Of a DNA stretch of 64,000 nucleotides, positions 47,826 to 60,310 are shown piece by piece. The notes below the pieces were generated by a model. That model ran no database searches and was not told the origin of the DNA. It saw nothing but the letters and a program-made list of their open reading frames with translations. The stretch's first letter is position 1, and every line of letters begins with the position of its first letter. This DNA is from Carettochelys insculpta (Eukaryota; Chordata; Testudines; Carettochelyidae), in the NCBI RefSeq assembly GCF_033958435.1, contig NC_134137.1, positions 248,604,501 to 248,668,500 on the forward strand. Direction: 5' to 3'. A program made the position numbers and the translations under genes.

Positions 47826-49156
47826 GGGGCTGAAGTAGTTCCAGAAGCCTGTAGGAACTCCTGAAACCCTCCTTTCTGCCTTAGATTTGGGTGGTTCCTT
47901 CCCCCCGCAATAGAGTATCAATATGTCCTGTCACACCCCTGTCTATCCCTCTCCCTCCCCTATCCCATCTTGGAAATTCTGATATTAACCTTATTACTCT
48001 GGATGGTCTGTCAATAATCAACGTAACATAGCATGTGAAGATTTTGTGACATTTGAGCTTGGTCTTGGAGTGCATTGTTTTCTGGATGTGATAGCATTTT
48101 AAAACTGTGAAGCATTAGTTAGGCAGACAATGGCACTTCAAATATTTGTCCAGTCATGTAAATGAAGAGCCTCACTTCTGGCATATAAGGTGGCTTTGTA
48201 AGTTGTTGTCAGGTATCTGGGGAAGGGAGAAGTGATAACTGCACATTGATTGCCTTTTCAGTGCCCTTTAACTAGCTCATTGAAAATTTTAAATTCTGTA
48301 ATATTCAAAAAAATCTACTTTTTAATGTATTCTCCTACATTTAGCATGGCAAATTTTTGCAGTATATGTGCATACGCTTGCATGCAAATCTGACCCAAAC
48401 CAGGTCCTCGTGACCATTTGCAAACCTACATCGATTACTCTGAGCAGATCTTAGAGGTGCAGCACTAGTCATCTCCTTTCATCTTCATAAAAACATGAAA
48501 AGAAAAACAACGAAGGACAGGCAGTTCCCTCTGATCAATTTGAAGCCAGGCCACTTATCACAAAATATTTGTTTTCTGTTCCTTTTCATAAACTGTCTTC
48601 TCCACCCTACTCGCAATTTAAGTTCCTAAGACAATTGAGGACAATCCTATGACTAAAGCGATTCTATATTTCAGAACTGCATTTCCTCACCCCTATTTGT
48701 CTAAAACTGTTTGGTAAGGATTAAGAAGAATAGACAGAGCTTTACAAAGTGTGTACAAAAAGGAATATTTAAAAATATTCTTGGATTCATTCAACAACAT
48801 TGTATGCTATTCACAAAAGATTTAAAACCTCAATCCTACCTTTGGATCACATATGCAGACCCTTAAACATACATTAATTGATTTGGGGGAGGGTCCAAAA
48901 GGGTGTAGGCTCTGCTGTAGTAGAAGAATTGTGGGATTTGAGCTGCATCTTACAAGATGTCTTTTGAAAAGGGTCTGAGCTGTAAAGTCTGAATCTTGAA
49001 TTTTTCCACATTAGGAGAGTTCTAAAGAAAAAGGCATTTTGTCTTGTTCCCTAGGATGGACATAAAGGGCTGCTTATAAAGTTTAATTTTGGTCCAAAGT
49101 CCTTCAATAGTTTGGGTCATTTGGGTGCAGGAGCATTGATTCGTACCCATATCTAA

Positions 49157-49442
49157 GGCTACATCTACACTGACTACGGAAGATCAACCGATCAGGTTCG
49201 GTCTTCCAGGGCACCATTTCACGCATATGTGAAACAGTGCATTCCAGGGTCAACGTCAACCCCAGAACTCTTCACAAGCCATGAGGGTTAAGGAAGGTCT
49301 ACAGGAGGAGCACTCCCTTCAACTGTCTGCTGTGAAAACAGCTGCAGAAGTCAATGGCTGCAAAGTCGATTTTTGGTACGCAATTGGCATACCAAAAATC
49401 ATGTAGCAGCTGTTGACCTTCTGGGTAAGTTTAGACATAGCC
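49157..49442. mobile_element. Fold-back element, ATCGAT-type family
   Basis: A 286 bp element from GGCTACATCTACACTGAC to the complement of GGCTATGTCTAAACTTACCC. Flanks TAA and TGA (49154-49156 and 49443-49445) agree at 2 of 3. Interior words GGAAGATCAACCGATCAGG and AAAGTCGATTTTTGG place it, in reverse, with 31495 and 43671. Confidence 0.7.
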
Positions 49443-51359
49443 TGAATCTAACTTGTTTCTCCCAAAGTACAATGGTATCATTCAAGATGATTTTGCGGCC
49501 TTTGTCTTAACCACACTTACTTAATTTTATTTTATTTAAATTTTATAAACATTATTGAGAGAAATAAATGAGGCACTTTGGGAGCTAATGGAACTTGATT
49601 TAGGAGGATGAGTTCAGAAGTTGTCTCTATGCTCCCACTCACACAAAATAATATCTGGCCTGATATGTCTTTGACTAGTAAATTCTAGTACCCTGATGGT
49701 ATTTTTGTCTGCAGAATGTTTTCCATTTCTATCTTGCTGCACATTCCTCAGTGTTTATAATTCAGCATTTGTGGTGTGTCAATCACATGGGTGAGTAAAG
49801 GAACACTTAATAATGCTGACTTCTTGCAATAAAAAAGGCGCCTTCAGGGTTTCATTATTACTACATTGTAAACCCATCACACACCTTGGTTTGCATATTT
49901 GAAATGACTGACAGGCTGTCTGAGCATGCCAATCTCCAGACACATCAGTTTTCAAGGCACTTTAAGTACTTGTCCCCACGGAAGAGTGCACCATTTCTGC
50001 ATTTTCGTATTTCTTGGGGTACTGCAGAACATAAAGCAAAGGAAAGAGAGAAAAAGAACTGAAACCTCTTGAAAGTAATCTCTATTACCACCTGAAAATG
50101 GTACACTTTAAAATCAAATGCACTAAAAGCCCCAGTTTGATAGGCCTTACCCAGGCAAAGCACCATTAACTTCAGGGGGATGTTTGACAGAGTAACAAGT
50201 GCAGGACTTTTCCTAAATGTCACTTATTCAGTAATCAATTCCCACCTTATATTATTTTTCCTTGATTTATGTGAATATAGAAGATTCAGTGAAGGACAGA
50301 CATTTCTTGGAGCCTTGGTGCAATTCACATCTACCACTTGGACACCCTGAAGTTGGGCAGCCGTTAGTTTAAAGATAAATGGGCCCCTTGCCCTTTCACA
50401 CAAGTGGGGCCATTTATTATTTTCACATGCCTCATAACAAGAATTATTTGTAGCTGTGGAAAGAAAAATACTCGGGAGATAGGTTTGGTGTAATTTATAT
50501 GAACCAGTCAGACACAATACGGTTGGATACTATTCACTTTCAAGTGAAATGTGGCAAGGCTGTGCCTTCCATAGAGTGAAATAATTTCTACATGCCTTGT
50601 CAATCTCGCTATGCGCATGGAAAGAAATACAGTGAATGCAAAGACATGGTGCTATTTATGGTTTTTAGACTGTTATTGCAGTTAACTGTTTTGACCTCCA
50701 TTGTGTTTGGAGTGTCCAGGTTTGGAAAGGCCACATGAAAACTCACCCTCCCGGTCATTATTTCAACTAAGAGACCTAAAAAGTACCAAATTGGGAGGGT
50801 GGAAGCAGAGTAGATATTCTCTTTCTGTGGGTTCTCTCTGTTTCACCCAAATCCTGGTCCAGATTCTCTGCTGGTGTAAATTTGACAAAGCTGTATTTTC
50901 AGTGGAGTTATTCCAGCATCAAACCTCTGAGTTTGGGAAAATTTCGTTTAGATACCATATTATCTTCACAGACCCTGAAAGGAGAGCAAAATGCTACCAG
51001 AATTTGGCATTAAATGTGGTGAAATACAATGGCTCACATTAACAAGCCAGTCGTTCTCCACCGTTACCCTACCACATAGTCTGAGACTCAGTAGTTATTT
51101 CCTATTTTAGGAAAGCCTGGCAGTTGGAACAATGATGGTCTTCCATCTTCAGATCTGAAAATCACCCCCAGCTGTACAGAGTGCTATTGGAACTGAAGAT
51201 TAATAACACTCAGAGCTCTTGAGGAGGAAATAAGCCAATAGGGTTGTAATGTATTACCCTGGTTGTTATTGAGACAGGAGCACAGTTTGACATCAGATGG
51301 GATCTGTCTCCAGTATTTAGGGCCATGATAGTCTGCAGAGCAGTCCAGGGCTTCTCTTT

Positions 51360-51450
51360 GCTAAAGGCCAACATTTTCAGATTTGGGAGCCTAAACCTAC
51401 TGTTTTAGACCCCTGACTTCAGGCACCCAAGTTTGAAAATGTGTAGCCAA
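51360..51450. repeat. Fold-back repeat fragment of the 'TTTTCAGA' type
   Basis: 'ggccaacattttcagatttgggagcctaa' pairs loosely with 'ggcacccaagtttgaaaatgtgtagcc'. It is a short relative of 16527-16678. Confidence 0.45.
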
Positions 51451-51939
51451 AGAACTCACTGTAGTTGGTTTTTTACACTGATTCGACCTGGAAAGCTTGG
51501 CTTACATATAGTATGTAGTACTAAGCAAGGTTCCTTCTATTAATTCACCTTTAGAGGTGTATTGCCTAAACACAAAGAATTCAACTAACCTTCTAAAACT
51601 CACACAAGGATTGATTCTGCCATTGCTTCCATTGAGTTGTATCTTATTCTGTGAATAATCTATTGAAATCAATAGGGTGAATTGCAATGTAAGGTACTAC
51701 TCCACATGAATAATGGAGCTGCAGAATTGAGCCCATGGTAAGGCTCACGTTCACTCTCAGAGTTTTCACTGTCAACCCACTGGACCGCGATGATTCCCTC
51801 CTTTGTATTTGTCATATGAGTATCCAATAAGAAAAATCTTCTAATTACAAATGCAGTGCAAGAATCTGCCACCCTTACTCACACTGAATAGTACCTCACT
51901 CTGTTGTCACCAATAGTACCTGGAGGAAAAAGACATAGA

Positions 51940-52101
51940 GGCTGCGTCTACACTAGGAACTAACTTCGAAGTTAGGCACTACTTCGAAGTAGCCACCAGA
52001 GAGTCTACACACATTTTTGCTTACTTCAAAGTTAACGAAATGGTAGTACTGTGTGTAGACACTCAACTTTGAAGCTGCTTTTTTTTAGTGTGGACACAGC
52101 C
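51940..52101. mobile_element. Short fold-back element, TTCGAA family
   Basis: A 162 bp element with GGCTGCGTCTACACTAG on the left and the complement of GGCTGTGTCCACACTA on the right. It contains ACTTCGAAGTTAGG, CTACTTCGAAGTAGCC and TTCAAAGTTAAC. No target duplication is obvious (AGA and CAA). The stem is nearly the whole element. Confidence 0.75.
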
Positions 52102-53204
52102 CAAGTGAGAGAATCTGGCTCTCAGTGATTATAAATTATATACTGTACATAATCCAAGTTTATGTTTTAACTCAATTCTTCTTCTGCTGCCATATATTAC
52201 TACTGTATATATCCAGAAATATTACACAGTAACAGGAATAACTACGTACACATACTACAGTACATTTTCATAGTAATCAAAATGTCTTTTTGAAAGACTG
52301 ATTTACTTGTTTGCTTATCACAGGTATTATTTACTTATTTAATCAAGCATTTATATTAAAAAGAAAAAGCTTCCCTCAACATCATCTTTTCTGTCCTATA
52401 TCTCAAAGTAATGCTTTCTAATTGCACCAGCTCACTCAACAGTTCTATTCATATCTTTGGCAGTTTTCCATTTCTATGCAATCCTTCTTTTAACACCTAG
52501 ATTTGTTCTTAGTGGGATTTATTTTTTAAATGACCAATTGATATTCCTAAAAGATTCGAAGTTTTCTTAGTAAGAGGCTTCCTGGGTAACTGGGAAAATC
52601 ACTCTCCAAGATCACAACAGGTCTTGTTTCCTTCATAGAAAAATACGCTGCTGTTTATGTGCATAAACCCTACCATGTTACCTCTTCTGTTGTATACGGC
52701 CTCAAAGAAAAGTGTATAGTTTCTTCTTTTGTTTCCTTTAACAATTAACTGTTTTCAAATGAGTTGTGACTCCATAGTCCCTAATCTGGGAGCGGAAAAA
52801 AGCTAAAATAACAAATGCGGCAATGGAGGTTCTGGGAAGTATGATGGTCCTATTATACAGGGTTTATAGGATGGAGAAAAGAGAAAGCTTTTCTTAGAAA
52901 TTTTAGGGCAGGGATGGGGCACTTCCAGCTTGACAAAGGAAGCAAATCTCTTCTGATAGAGCCCCTCACAACACTTTGGTCATTATTTTAAGCACCACAC
53001 ACTTGATTCTGCGCTTCTTATAGGCGTATGACTCCCAAGTGGAGTTAATGAGACTATTGCATACATAAGCATGGGCAAACAATAACATACATGAGTTAGA
53101 GTCTGCTCTCTGCTAACAGTGAATTAGGGAAAATAAACACAGGGACTAATAGTATTCAGTGGACCCTGTGTTTGCACCAGAGGCAAAAATCATATATTTT
53201 TGAT

Positions 53205-53345
53205 GTTGTTGTAGCTGTGTTGGTCTCAGGATATTAGTGATACAAGATGAATGAGGTAATACTTTCTATTGGACCAATTTTGTGTACAAGCTCTGTGTAG
53301 CCCTGAAGACATCTGCCTTCCACCAACAAAGGTTTGTTCTGTACA
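53205..53345. repeat. Penelope-end repeat, 'TGTTGGTCTCAGG' type, half copy
   Basis: 'tgtagctgtgttggtctcaggatattagtgatacaagatgaatgaggtaatactttctattggaccaattt' matches one arm of the hairpins at 53663 and 60311. The right half is unclear. Confidence 0.5.
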
Positions 53346-53662
53346 AGATACTACTTCCTTCACATTGTCTCCCTCATATTTTTAATTATTTTAATTTTTT
53401 TCCTGTGAATTTTGTTCCCAATGACAGTTGTAATCTGAGAGCCATGGAAACTGAAATCTGTGTATCCACTTGTCTGGGCAGCATGGGGTTCATGTATTCC
53501 TGCCTATTTTCACCAAAGTACCTCAGCCAGATTAATTTAACAGTAGCCCCTCAAGCAGACAGATGTAGAGGTCAGTCTGCAAGATCATTCAATCCCTCAG
53601 CTTTGTGAGCATTGCCAATAAGGATGGAAAGAGAGGATGTTCTGATATTATTTCTAAGGACA

Positions 53663-53850
53663 ATGTGCGTGAGGTAGTATTTTTGGACCAGCACCTGTTG
53701 GTGACAGAGACAAGATCTGGAGGTTAACAGAGCTCTTCTGCTGTTCTGCATAATCTCAAACATTTCTGTCGCTCACCAGCAGAAGTTGGTCAAATAAAAG
53801 ATACTATCTTACCTACTTTGTACCCTGTGTATCCTGGGGCCGACACATCT
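53663..53850. repeat. Penelope-end hairpin, 'ATTGGACC' type
   Basis: Left arm 'gaggtagtatttttggaccagcacctgttggtgacagagacaag' pairs with right arm 'gtcgctcaccagcagaagttggtcaaataaaagatactatcttacc'. The end 'tgtatcctggggccgacac' is the terminal tail. The hairpin sits about 100 bp upstream of the exon at 53957. Confidence 0.6.
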
Positions 53851-53956
53851 ATAAGACCGCAGCATACAGTTGTCTAATTGAGAGATGGGCAAGATCTCAT
53901 AGTCCTACCATTACTCCAAAAAGTAAACTAATTTTTTTCCCACCTGTTCCTTATAG

Positions 53957-54079
53957 ACATTGATGAGTGCTTGGTAAACAACGGCGGCTGTGACCATTTC
54001 TGCAGAAACACTGTTGGTAGCTTTGAATGCAGCTGCCAGAAGGGATATAAACTGCTAACAGATGAACGAACCTGCCAAG
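53957..54079 (+). CDS. SCUBE1: SCUBE1 internal exon: calcium-binding EGF repeat ([11 protein letters not shown]...)
   Basis: A 123-base exon with acceptor AG at 53955-53956 and donor GT at 54080-54081, phase 1 at both ends. It gives 41 codons when the first base of Asp is taken from the previous exon. It reads [12 protein letters not shown] and ends T-D-E-R-T-C-Q. The six cysteines fall at 5, 12, 16, 25, 27 and 40. The D-I-D-E start and the C-x-N-x4-F-x-C-x-C pattern (N18, F23) mark a calcium-binding EGF with a consensus site for Asn hydroxylation. From memory it is closest to human SCUBE1 ([20 protein letters not shown] and LLTDERTCQ). It directly continues the preceding EGF exon in frame. 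Confidence 0.95.
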
Positions 54080-54360
54080 GTAATATTCATTCTTTTACTC
54101 TGTTATTATAAAGTTAATTTTAATTTCAGTGAATTCATTTTAAATAATTTCTGTTTTGGATTTTAATCATAAATCATAGAACTTCAAGCTGGATAAGACC
54201 TATTATGTGACTGTTCCCCAGAGACTGATACAGGAGACTTTTACACTTTCAATTCTGGAGTCACGTCCAGTCTAGGTGTTTCTAATAATAAGAATGGCAT
54301 CCAATTGCAGTAAGTCTAGCTGGAGCATAAGCATCAGTATGGTGTAGTGGAATTAGCATA

Positions 54361-55037
54361 GGGTGACCATCTGTCCCGTGTTGGGTGGGATGGTCCCATA
54401 TTTGGGACACCAAAAAGGTGTCCTGACTTATTTTTAAAAAGGGACTCATTGTCCTGTATTTGGGTTGTCCCCCCGCTGACCTTTTCCACCAGCAGCTGCA
54501 CAGGCGCAGCTGCTGGTGGGAGTCACTTCCCTGAGCCTCGAGGAAGCAGGGGGAGTGTGGGCAGTTGCCACTTCCCCAGGGCTCGGGGAGTGCTGGGGGC
54601 TGCTGCTTCCCTGGGGCTCTGCGGAAGGGCCGGCGGCTGTCGCTTCCCCGGGGCTCTGGGCGATTGCTGATGGCTGCCACTTCCCCGGAGCTCCTGGGGA
54701 TCACCAGGGGCTGCTGCTTCCCCATGGCTTCCAGGGAGGCTGGCAGCTGCCGCTTCCCTGGGGCTCCAGGGGAACTCCAGCAGCAGTGGCTTCCATAGGG
54801 CTCCAGGGAATCGCTGGTGGCTGCTGCTTCCCCAGAGCTCCCAGGGAGGCTGGCAGCTGTGGCTTCCCAGGGGCTCAGGGGCAGGGCCGGCAGCTGCCAC
54901 TTTCCCAGGGTTCCTGGGGAACACCGGTGGCTGCCACCTCCTTCCTGGCTCCCCAGGGCTTGGTGCAGCCTGGAGGAGCCACCCCTCCCCCACATATCTC
55001 CCTGTCCCGTATTTGGGAGAGGGAGGTATGGTTGCCC
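54361..55037. mobile_element. DNA element with GGGTGACCAT ends and an internal minisatellite
   Basis: The left end GGGTGACCATCTGTCCCGTG and right end TATTTGGGA...GGTATGGTTGCCC form imperfect inverted repeats with 'tgtcccgtatttggga' blocks inside both. TA flanks both sides. The interior is filled by the GC-rich array at 54526-54950. This is a common style of turtle non-autonomous element. Superfamily not assigned. Confidence 0.7.
54526..54950. repeat. Minisatellite, ~36-39 bp GC-rich unit
   Basis: About 11-13 imperfect units of the type 'gcttccccagggctccngggga...gctggtggctgct', with unit length mostly near 36-37 bases. This array produces the long open frames on both strands (264 codons minus, 174 codons plus), all Gly/Pro/Ser/Ala-rich, which I do not regard as genes. 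Confidence 0.8.
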
Positions 55038-55089
55038 TAAATAAGCACCAGTGAGGGGTCCCTCAGTTCTAATCAAAGTTCTGCACTAA

Positions 55090-55285
55090 TTTGCTGTGTG
55101 CCACTGGGTAACTGCCCCTATAATGTCTCTGGGACTTGTATTTATCTCAATCACGCTGGATTCAATCCAGAGTAGCCCAATGGGTTCCTAGTACTGGAAA
55201 TGAGATTAGAATCTGGCCAGTGCCTTAATTCCCCTATCTGTGAAATGAGGATAGTGAAGCTTACGGACATACGTCACAGGGATAT
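55090..55285 (+). repeat. MIR-like CORE-SINE fragment
   Basis: 'tttgctgtgtgccactgggtaactgcccctataatgtctctgg', and later 'taattcccctatctgtgaaatgaggatagtgaagctta', follow the MIR order with an insertion of about 70 bases between them. Confidence 0.65.
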
Positions 55286-56653
55286 TGTAAAAATGTAAAA
55301 AAGCTTCATATATTTTATATTGATTGATTGCTGTGTACATTGTCATTGGCCAGGTGAGTCATGTGCTATTGTTTCTTTTCCTCAACTAGATCAGCACATA
55401 GCCATTTCCAAAAAACTCATGCCTGCATCTTTACAATTCAGCTTCTGCAAACATTTGTGCAAATAAAACTGGACTGCCAAAATGTTCCTAGGAGTTTATA
55501 GGAAAAGTGAACGTGCATGGCCAAGTAATTTTAAAATCTGAGGAAATATTCATGAAGTTTTTGCAGGAGATGTTCAACACTGTTACTGAGTGAATGTTTG
55601 CATTGTGTTTAGAATGTGCAAAGGGCTATTTATAGTACTAAACAGTATTATTATTTTGGGATTTCCGTACTTCTCCAGTGCTCATCAACAAAGGGAAGGG
55701 AGAACTGGTTATAGGGATACACAAGCAGTTTCAAAAGACTTTCCATTGCATTTCACTGGTACTGCCACTGTCTGGAAAACCTACCTTGCTCTGACTCTGT
55801 GGTTAGACACAGGGGAATTACAGCAAAGGGACTGGTGCTGGGCAAAGCACAGACTGGCACAGTTTGTGTCATGTGACTAGACAGAAATAGTACTGCAGGA
55901 TTGTGTCAGACAAGGACAGCTTGGTAGGTGTGGAGTTAGCCAACAAAAATAGGGACAAAAATTTTAAAAGAGAGACTCTCTTCATCACACAATTAGGTGT
56001 GTAGGCAGTAGATTTAACAGCCGTGATAGAAAAGAATAATTCACAGTGATATTTGAACCCCATAAATCTGGATCTTCTCACACCCTGGTTTAAATGGAAT
56101 GTCACTCACTGAAGCCAATGTAATTAGACCAGTGTAAAACTTGAGAGAGAAATCAGGCCCCATACTTCTACTATGCAGTCTCTGACACAAAGGAAGAGAA
56201 GGATAGGATTAGTTCTTATAAAGCTGATGGTCACAATTGAAAGATTTATCAATTGACTTCTTAATACAAATAATTATGAGATAATTGGGTGCTGACTGGA
56301 AAACGAAAGCATCAGTTCAACAATCAGAACTTCATCTGTGTTTGATTTACCCATGTGCCTGGGTTTCTGGAAGAAGTTTTTGGTAGTGAACATTTATATG
56401 CAGGGGGCAATTCACAAAACTATATTTAAAGGTATGATTTTTCCCCCCATTTTAAAATATTCCTTTTATTTGCTCATAACTTTTTTCAATCCACATCTTT
56501 TCGGTCTTAATTATGTGATTAACATGCTGTTAAAAATTTAAACTAATGAAGAAAGGTTAAATTGATTAGGATTACTTTTATCCTCTTAATTTGCGTAACT
56601 GATATTAGAATTTGACAAAATATAAATATATCTACTATCACTACGAAGAATTG

Positions 56654-56863
56654 CAAAACAAAGCAAGCGGTCCTGTCACATCTTAAAAACTAACAATTTC
56701 ATTTATTAGGTAATGAGCTTTTGTGGGAAAGACCCATGAAAGAAGTGGGTCTTTCCCACAAAAGCTTATTACCTAATAAATGTAATTGTTAGTCTTTAAG
56801 GTGCTACGGGATTGTTTGCTTTGTTGTGCAAAGATACAGACTAACACAGCTACCCTCTGAGAC
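56654..56863. mobile_element. Palindromic Penelope-end hairpin with 12 bp target duplication
   Basis: A 210 bp insertion. The left arm (TCACATCTTAAAAACTAACA...GGGAAAGACCCA) is the reverse complement of the right arm, with only a short loop at about 56739. The right side has the extra tail 'agatacagactaacacagctaccctctgagac'. The flanks TACGAAGAATTG (56642-56653) and TAAGAAGAATTG (56864-56875) agree at 11 of 12. Confidence 0.8.
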
Positions 56864-56906
56864 TAAGAAGAATTGTTTGGTACTAGGTATTACAGCCGAG
56901 CAGTTT

Positions 56907-57559
56907 GGCTACGTTTACGCTACAGAGATCTTTCGAAAGCAGTCCTTCCGGAATACCTCTTCCAAAACATTTCTTCTTTTGAAAGAGAACGTTCATACAC
57001 AAAAAATGTGGATTGAAAGATGGATCCCCTCTTTTGATAGTGAGCGTCCACACAACCTCTGCTCTTTCGAAAGAATGAGGCAGGGATTGAAAACTCCAGC
57101 GCCATGAGGACTGCTCTTTCAAAAAATGGACCCATGGAGTGTCTATACATGCTTTTTTTCTAAATAAGCTTTTGAAAGGAAAGTATCAGAAAGGTAGCTG
57201 TGTCACTCTGTAGCTTCGAGGACAACAAGAAGTCTTGTGGCATCTTATAGATTAACAGATATTTTGGAGCACAAGCTTTTGTGAGCAAAGACCCGCTTCA
57301 TCAGATGCAGCAGGTCTTTGCCCACGAAAGCATATACTCCAAAATATCTGTTAGTCTATAAGGTGCCACAAGACTTCTTGTTGTTCTCTTTTGAAAGAAG
57401 GTACTCTTCCTGCTCTGAGAGCAAAAAAGGGCTTCTGGCAGAAGGGCCGCATTCTTTTGATTTCAGATCGAAAGAGGACATTTTGTGTGTAGACACGCCA
57501 CATGTTCTTTGAAAAAAAGGCCAGATTTTCTGAAAGAAGTTGCTAATATAGACACAGCC
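56907..57559. mobile_element. Fold-back element, CTTTCGAAAG family, TTT target duplication
   Basis: Ends GGCTACGTTTACGCTA and the complement of GGCTGTGTCTATATTAGC, flanked by TTT on both sides (56904-56906 and 57560-57562). The interior repeats TCTTTCGAAAGCAG, CTCTTTCGAAAGAATG, GATCGAAAGAGG and CTTTTGAAAG. About 207 bp (57181-57387) is a later Penelope-end hairpin plus duplication, so the original element was about 435 bp. Confidence 0.8.
57181..57387. mobile_element. Palindromic Penelope-end hairpin nested in a fold-back element
   Basis: Left tail 'aagtatcagaaaggtagctgtgtcac', then arms 'acaacaagaagtcttgtggcatcttatag...' and its reverse '...ctataaggtgccacaagacttcttgttgtt', joined at 'cagatgcagcagg'. 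The flanks CTTTTGAAAGGA (57169-57180) and CTTTTGAAAGAA (57388-57399) agree at 11 of 12. Confidence 0.8.
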
Positions 57560-58794
57560 TTTGTAATTTGCCAAAACTTAATATATTTTAAAATCAAAAC
57601 CATACAGGTATGAGTTTTAGCTACCCTTCCTAAACTGATATCTGAGCCATTCTTCTCCCTGTCATGTGATCAGACAAGATGTTGGCCTTTCTTCATTCCC
57701 AGTGCTCTGGGGTGGGGCATGGTGCACTTTGTATCCTCTAGGCAGTGCATTGGCTGGCCATGTCAACTTTCTCCTAAGCTATTGCTGTAACAGGTACATC
57801 GTTACAAATCCAGAGGATTCCTGGGCCTGTGAAATTGCTCCAATCACAAAGCTTCTGCTTCTTCCTAGGATGAAATGGGAAGAAGCAAGTTTTTTCTTGC
57901 CTAATGTCTGAGGTATTTGGGCCCTAAAGACAGATTACAACAATACAGTGTGATGCCTGCTTTGAGGAAGACAGTGATTTGTGATTATTTAGCTCCTGTC
58001 TGGTGCTTCGAGAGATAATTGGTGAACTCATGCAGTCAGCATGACTGCTGCTGATGAATGAAGGGAAGCTAATAAAGATCAAGGAATCACTGAAGTGTGA
58101 ATCACTTGTGTTTTGTTTTGTACTCTGGAGGAAATCTAGTCAGCAGTGATGGTTCCAGCTTTAAATGGTAGGCACTGGAGGAAAAAAAGGATCTGAGGCT
58201 GGTGACAGTTGCATTATAAATTTGTCTGATTGTTCTGGTAATTACTGTGTCCTTGACAGATTCATGGAAGCGTATTTTGGAGTGTTTTAGCCCCTCCATA
58301 GTGTGAATCACAAAGCTTTAGTTGTTATTTATGGAAGAGGATGTTGTTCATTTTTTTTATATTTTAAATTCATTTTCCTGTTCTTAATGGTTATTATGAT
58401 CATTGTAACTTTTATTGTATGGTCAATATTGCCTTTCATATTCTGATCTCATTCTATGAGGAAAGAATCATTTCATTTATAGAGTGTTTGTATATTTGAA
58501 CAGTGGATTTGGGAACCAGTAATGAAGGGAATGTGTTTGATGTACTTTGTTTCACTCAGAATCAATGTTTCTTGTTTGTTCTTAATCCTGTTCTAACTGC
58601 ACTTGGGCTAGATGGCTCTTTAATTTGGAAAGTAGTTATGGAGGTTCATCTGCAGACTAAAGTGTTGATCTTGAAACTCTTAGATAAAATGACCATTGAA
58701 ATGAATGGAAATTTTGTCATATCAAACACTACAGAATCAGGCCATGATTGTGTCCATGTGCATTAGATTTTTCAGTTGGAGAAAAGTAACAGCA

Positions 58795-59453
58795 CAGTAA
58801 ACCCTCGATTTAACCGACTAATGGGGGGATGTGGTATCTGTTAATGCCAAAAGTCCGTTATATGCGAATGTTTATACTGTGTGATGGTGCACCGACCTCC
58901 CCAGCCCATCACTCACTCCTGTCCCCTGCTTCCCCTTTCCCTTCCCCTCTCCTGCCCCTTTCTTCCCCTCACACCTCCATCTCCCTCTCCCAATTGCCAG
59001 GGGAGGAGCTGAATGCCAGCCCGGCTCCTTCCACCTTCTGCAGCTCTCAGAGCTGCGGCTTCTCCAGCCCCCAGCTCTGAGCTGCCCGCGTAAAGGTAGA
59101 GCATGGCCTCCTCCAGCCTGCCAGTGGGCAGCAGCCTCCGACACCACAGCTGCTGCTCAGCGCCATTGCAGGCAGCAGCAGCCGGGCGCCAACATGCTCC
59201 AAGCACACGCAGCTGGGGGAGGAGAGCTCCGGTGCCCCACTGCAGCGTCCCAGTCTGTCCCCAGTGGCCCCAGCTGCTGTGATGGCTCCTCCAATGCTGG
59301 CAGTCCCAGCCACTCTGGCAGCTTCTCCAGCCCCGGCAGTGGCTCTGGTGAGTCTCTGGCATTTATTTAGCAGGGGTGGAGGAGGGACTGACAGACAGCA
59401 TCCATTATTTCTGAAGCCTGTTCTACTGGGTCCATTCAATTGAGGGTTTACTG
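58795..59453. mobile_element. Tigger-like element with GC-rich interior
   Basis: Ends CAGTAAACCCTCGATTTAAC and the complement of CAGTAAACCCTCAATTGAAT. The right flank is TA (59454-59455) and the left flank CA, probably a mutated TA. The centre (58895-59360) is rich in C/T and in 'agcagc', and gives several spurious ORFs. Confidence 0.75.
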
Positions 59454-59765
59454 TAGAAGGGGAAGAGCCGGCAGGTGGTGTACAATTCTTTCCAGAAACA
59501 TTGTCTTTTTGAGTATCAGATGCAAAATATAGATTAAGTGCTGCTGCTTTTCCTTACTATTTTCATCATTGTCATCATTCGCTAATTTACAGTTTTCCAT
59601 CCCAGGTCCTTAATGTGAAACTCTGAGGTTCCCTCATTTCACTCATTGCTGTGTGGTCTCTTCATTACAGGTTCCTAATCCAGCTTTAAGATTTTAGGAA
59701 AACCTAGTGCAATTAGTCTTTAACAGTCCTGCTTCTCTCTATTCAGATAGTTCCTACCACTTCAG

Positions 59766-60123
59766 GGCTATGTGTAGATTGGAGCGATCTGTCACGAGAG
59801 CTTCCTGTTGGAAGATATCTTCCAACAAAACTTTTGTCAACAGATTGCAGCCAAACTGCCAAGTGGATTGCAAGAGTGATCCACTCTGTCAACAGAGTAG
59901 CCAGATTGCCCAGCATCTCTATTGACAAAACAGCCAATCAGAAGCACAGCGGAAAGGGATGCCCGGTGTCCTGGAAGCTCTGTAGGTCTACAGAGGGGCC
60001 CCTGGAACATCCAGACCAGCTTTCTGTCAACAGATATCTGTCGAGAGAGGTGTTATTGCTCAGGGGAGCAGGATAAGACTGTTGACAAACATGTTGACAA
60101 AACCTTCTAGTGTAGACATAACC
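59766..60123 (+). mobile_element. Fold-back element, GTCGAC family (copy 3, shortened)
   Basis: From GGCTATGTGTAGATTGG to CTAGTGTAGACATAACC. Flanks CAG and TAG agree at 2 of 3. It shares 'gatccactctgtcaacagagtagcc', 'attgacaaaacagcc', 'tctgtcaacagatatctgtcgagagag' with 14070-14493, but has internal losses. Confidence 0.75.
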
Positions 60124-60310
60124 TAGTGTCTGAGTGCCTTGGAAAAATATATTCAGCACACCAGCAGTGTCCCCCTGAGCAAGTTACAGCACAGCATGCT
60201 GAAGTTCACACCCATATAATCTGAACCTGGGGGAAGAGAGGGGAGCATGTAGATGTAGCCTGAGTCTCAGTTCTGATTCCTTAACCACAAAACTGCCTTT
60301 CCTCTTACAG

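Noticed and set aside
53205..54079. A CRISPR-like or direct-repeat array near the third exon
   Set aside because: The repeated words are inverted, not evenly spaced direct repeats. They belong to Penelope-end hairpins, and the genome is eukaryotic.
54282..55076. 264-codon minus-strand ORF (and a 174-codon plus-strand ORF over the same bases)
   Set aside because: Both lie on the GC-rich minisatellite inside a DNA element. They are Gly/Pro/Ser/Ala repeats without a domain, and open frames on both strands follow from the unit length.
56654..56863. Hairpins at 56654, 57181 and 61109 considered as transcription terminators or microRNA precursors
   Set aside because: The target duplications, tails and multiple dispersed copies show they are insertions of one repeat family. 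Stems of about 90 bp with no loop are unlike microRNA precursors.
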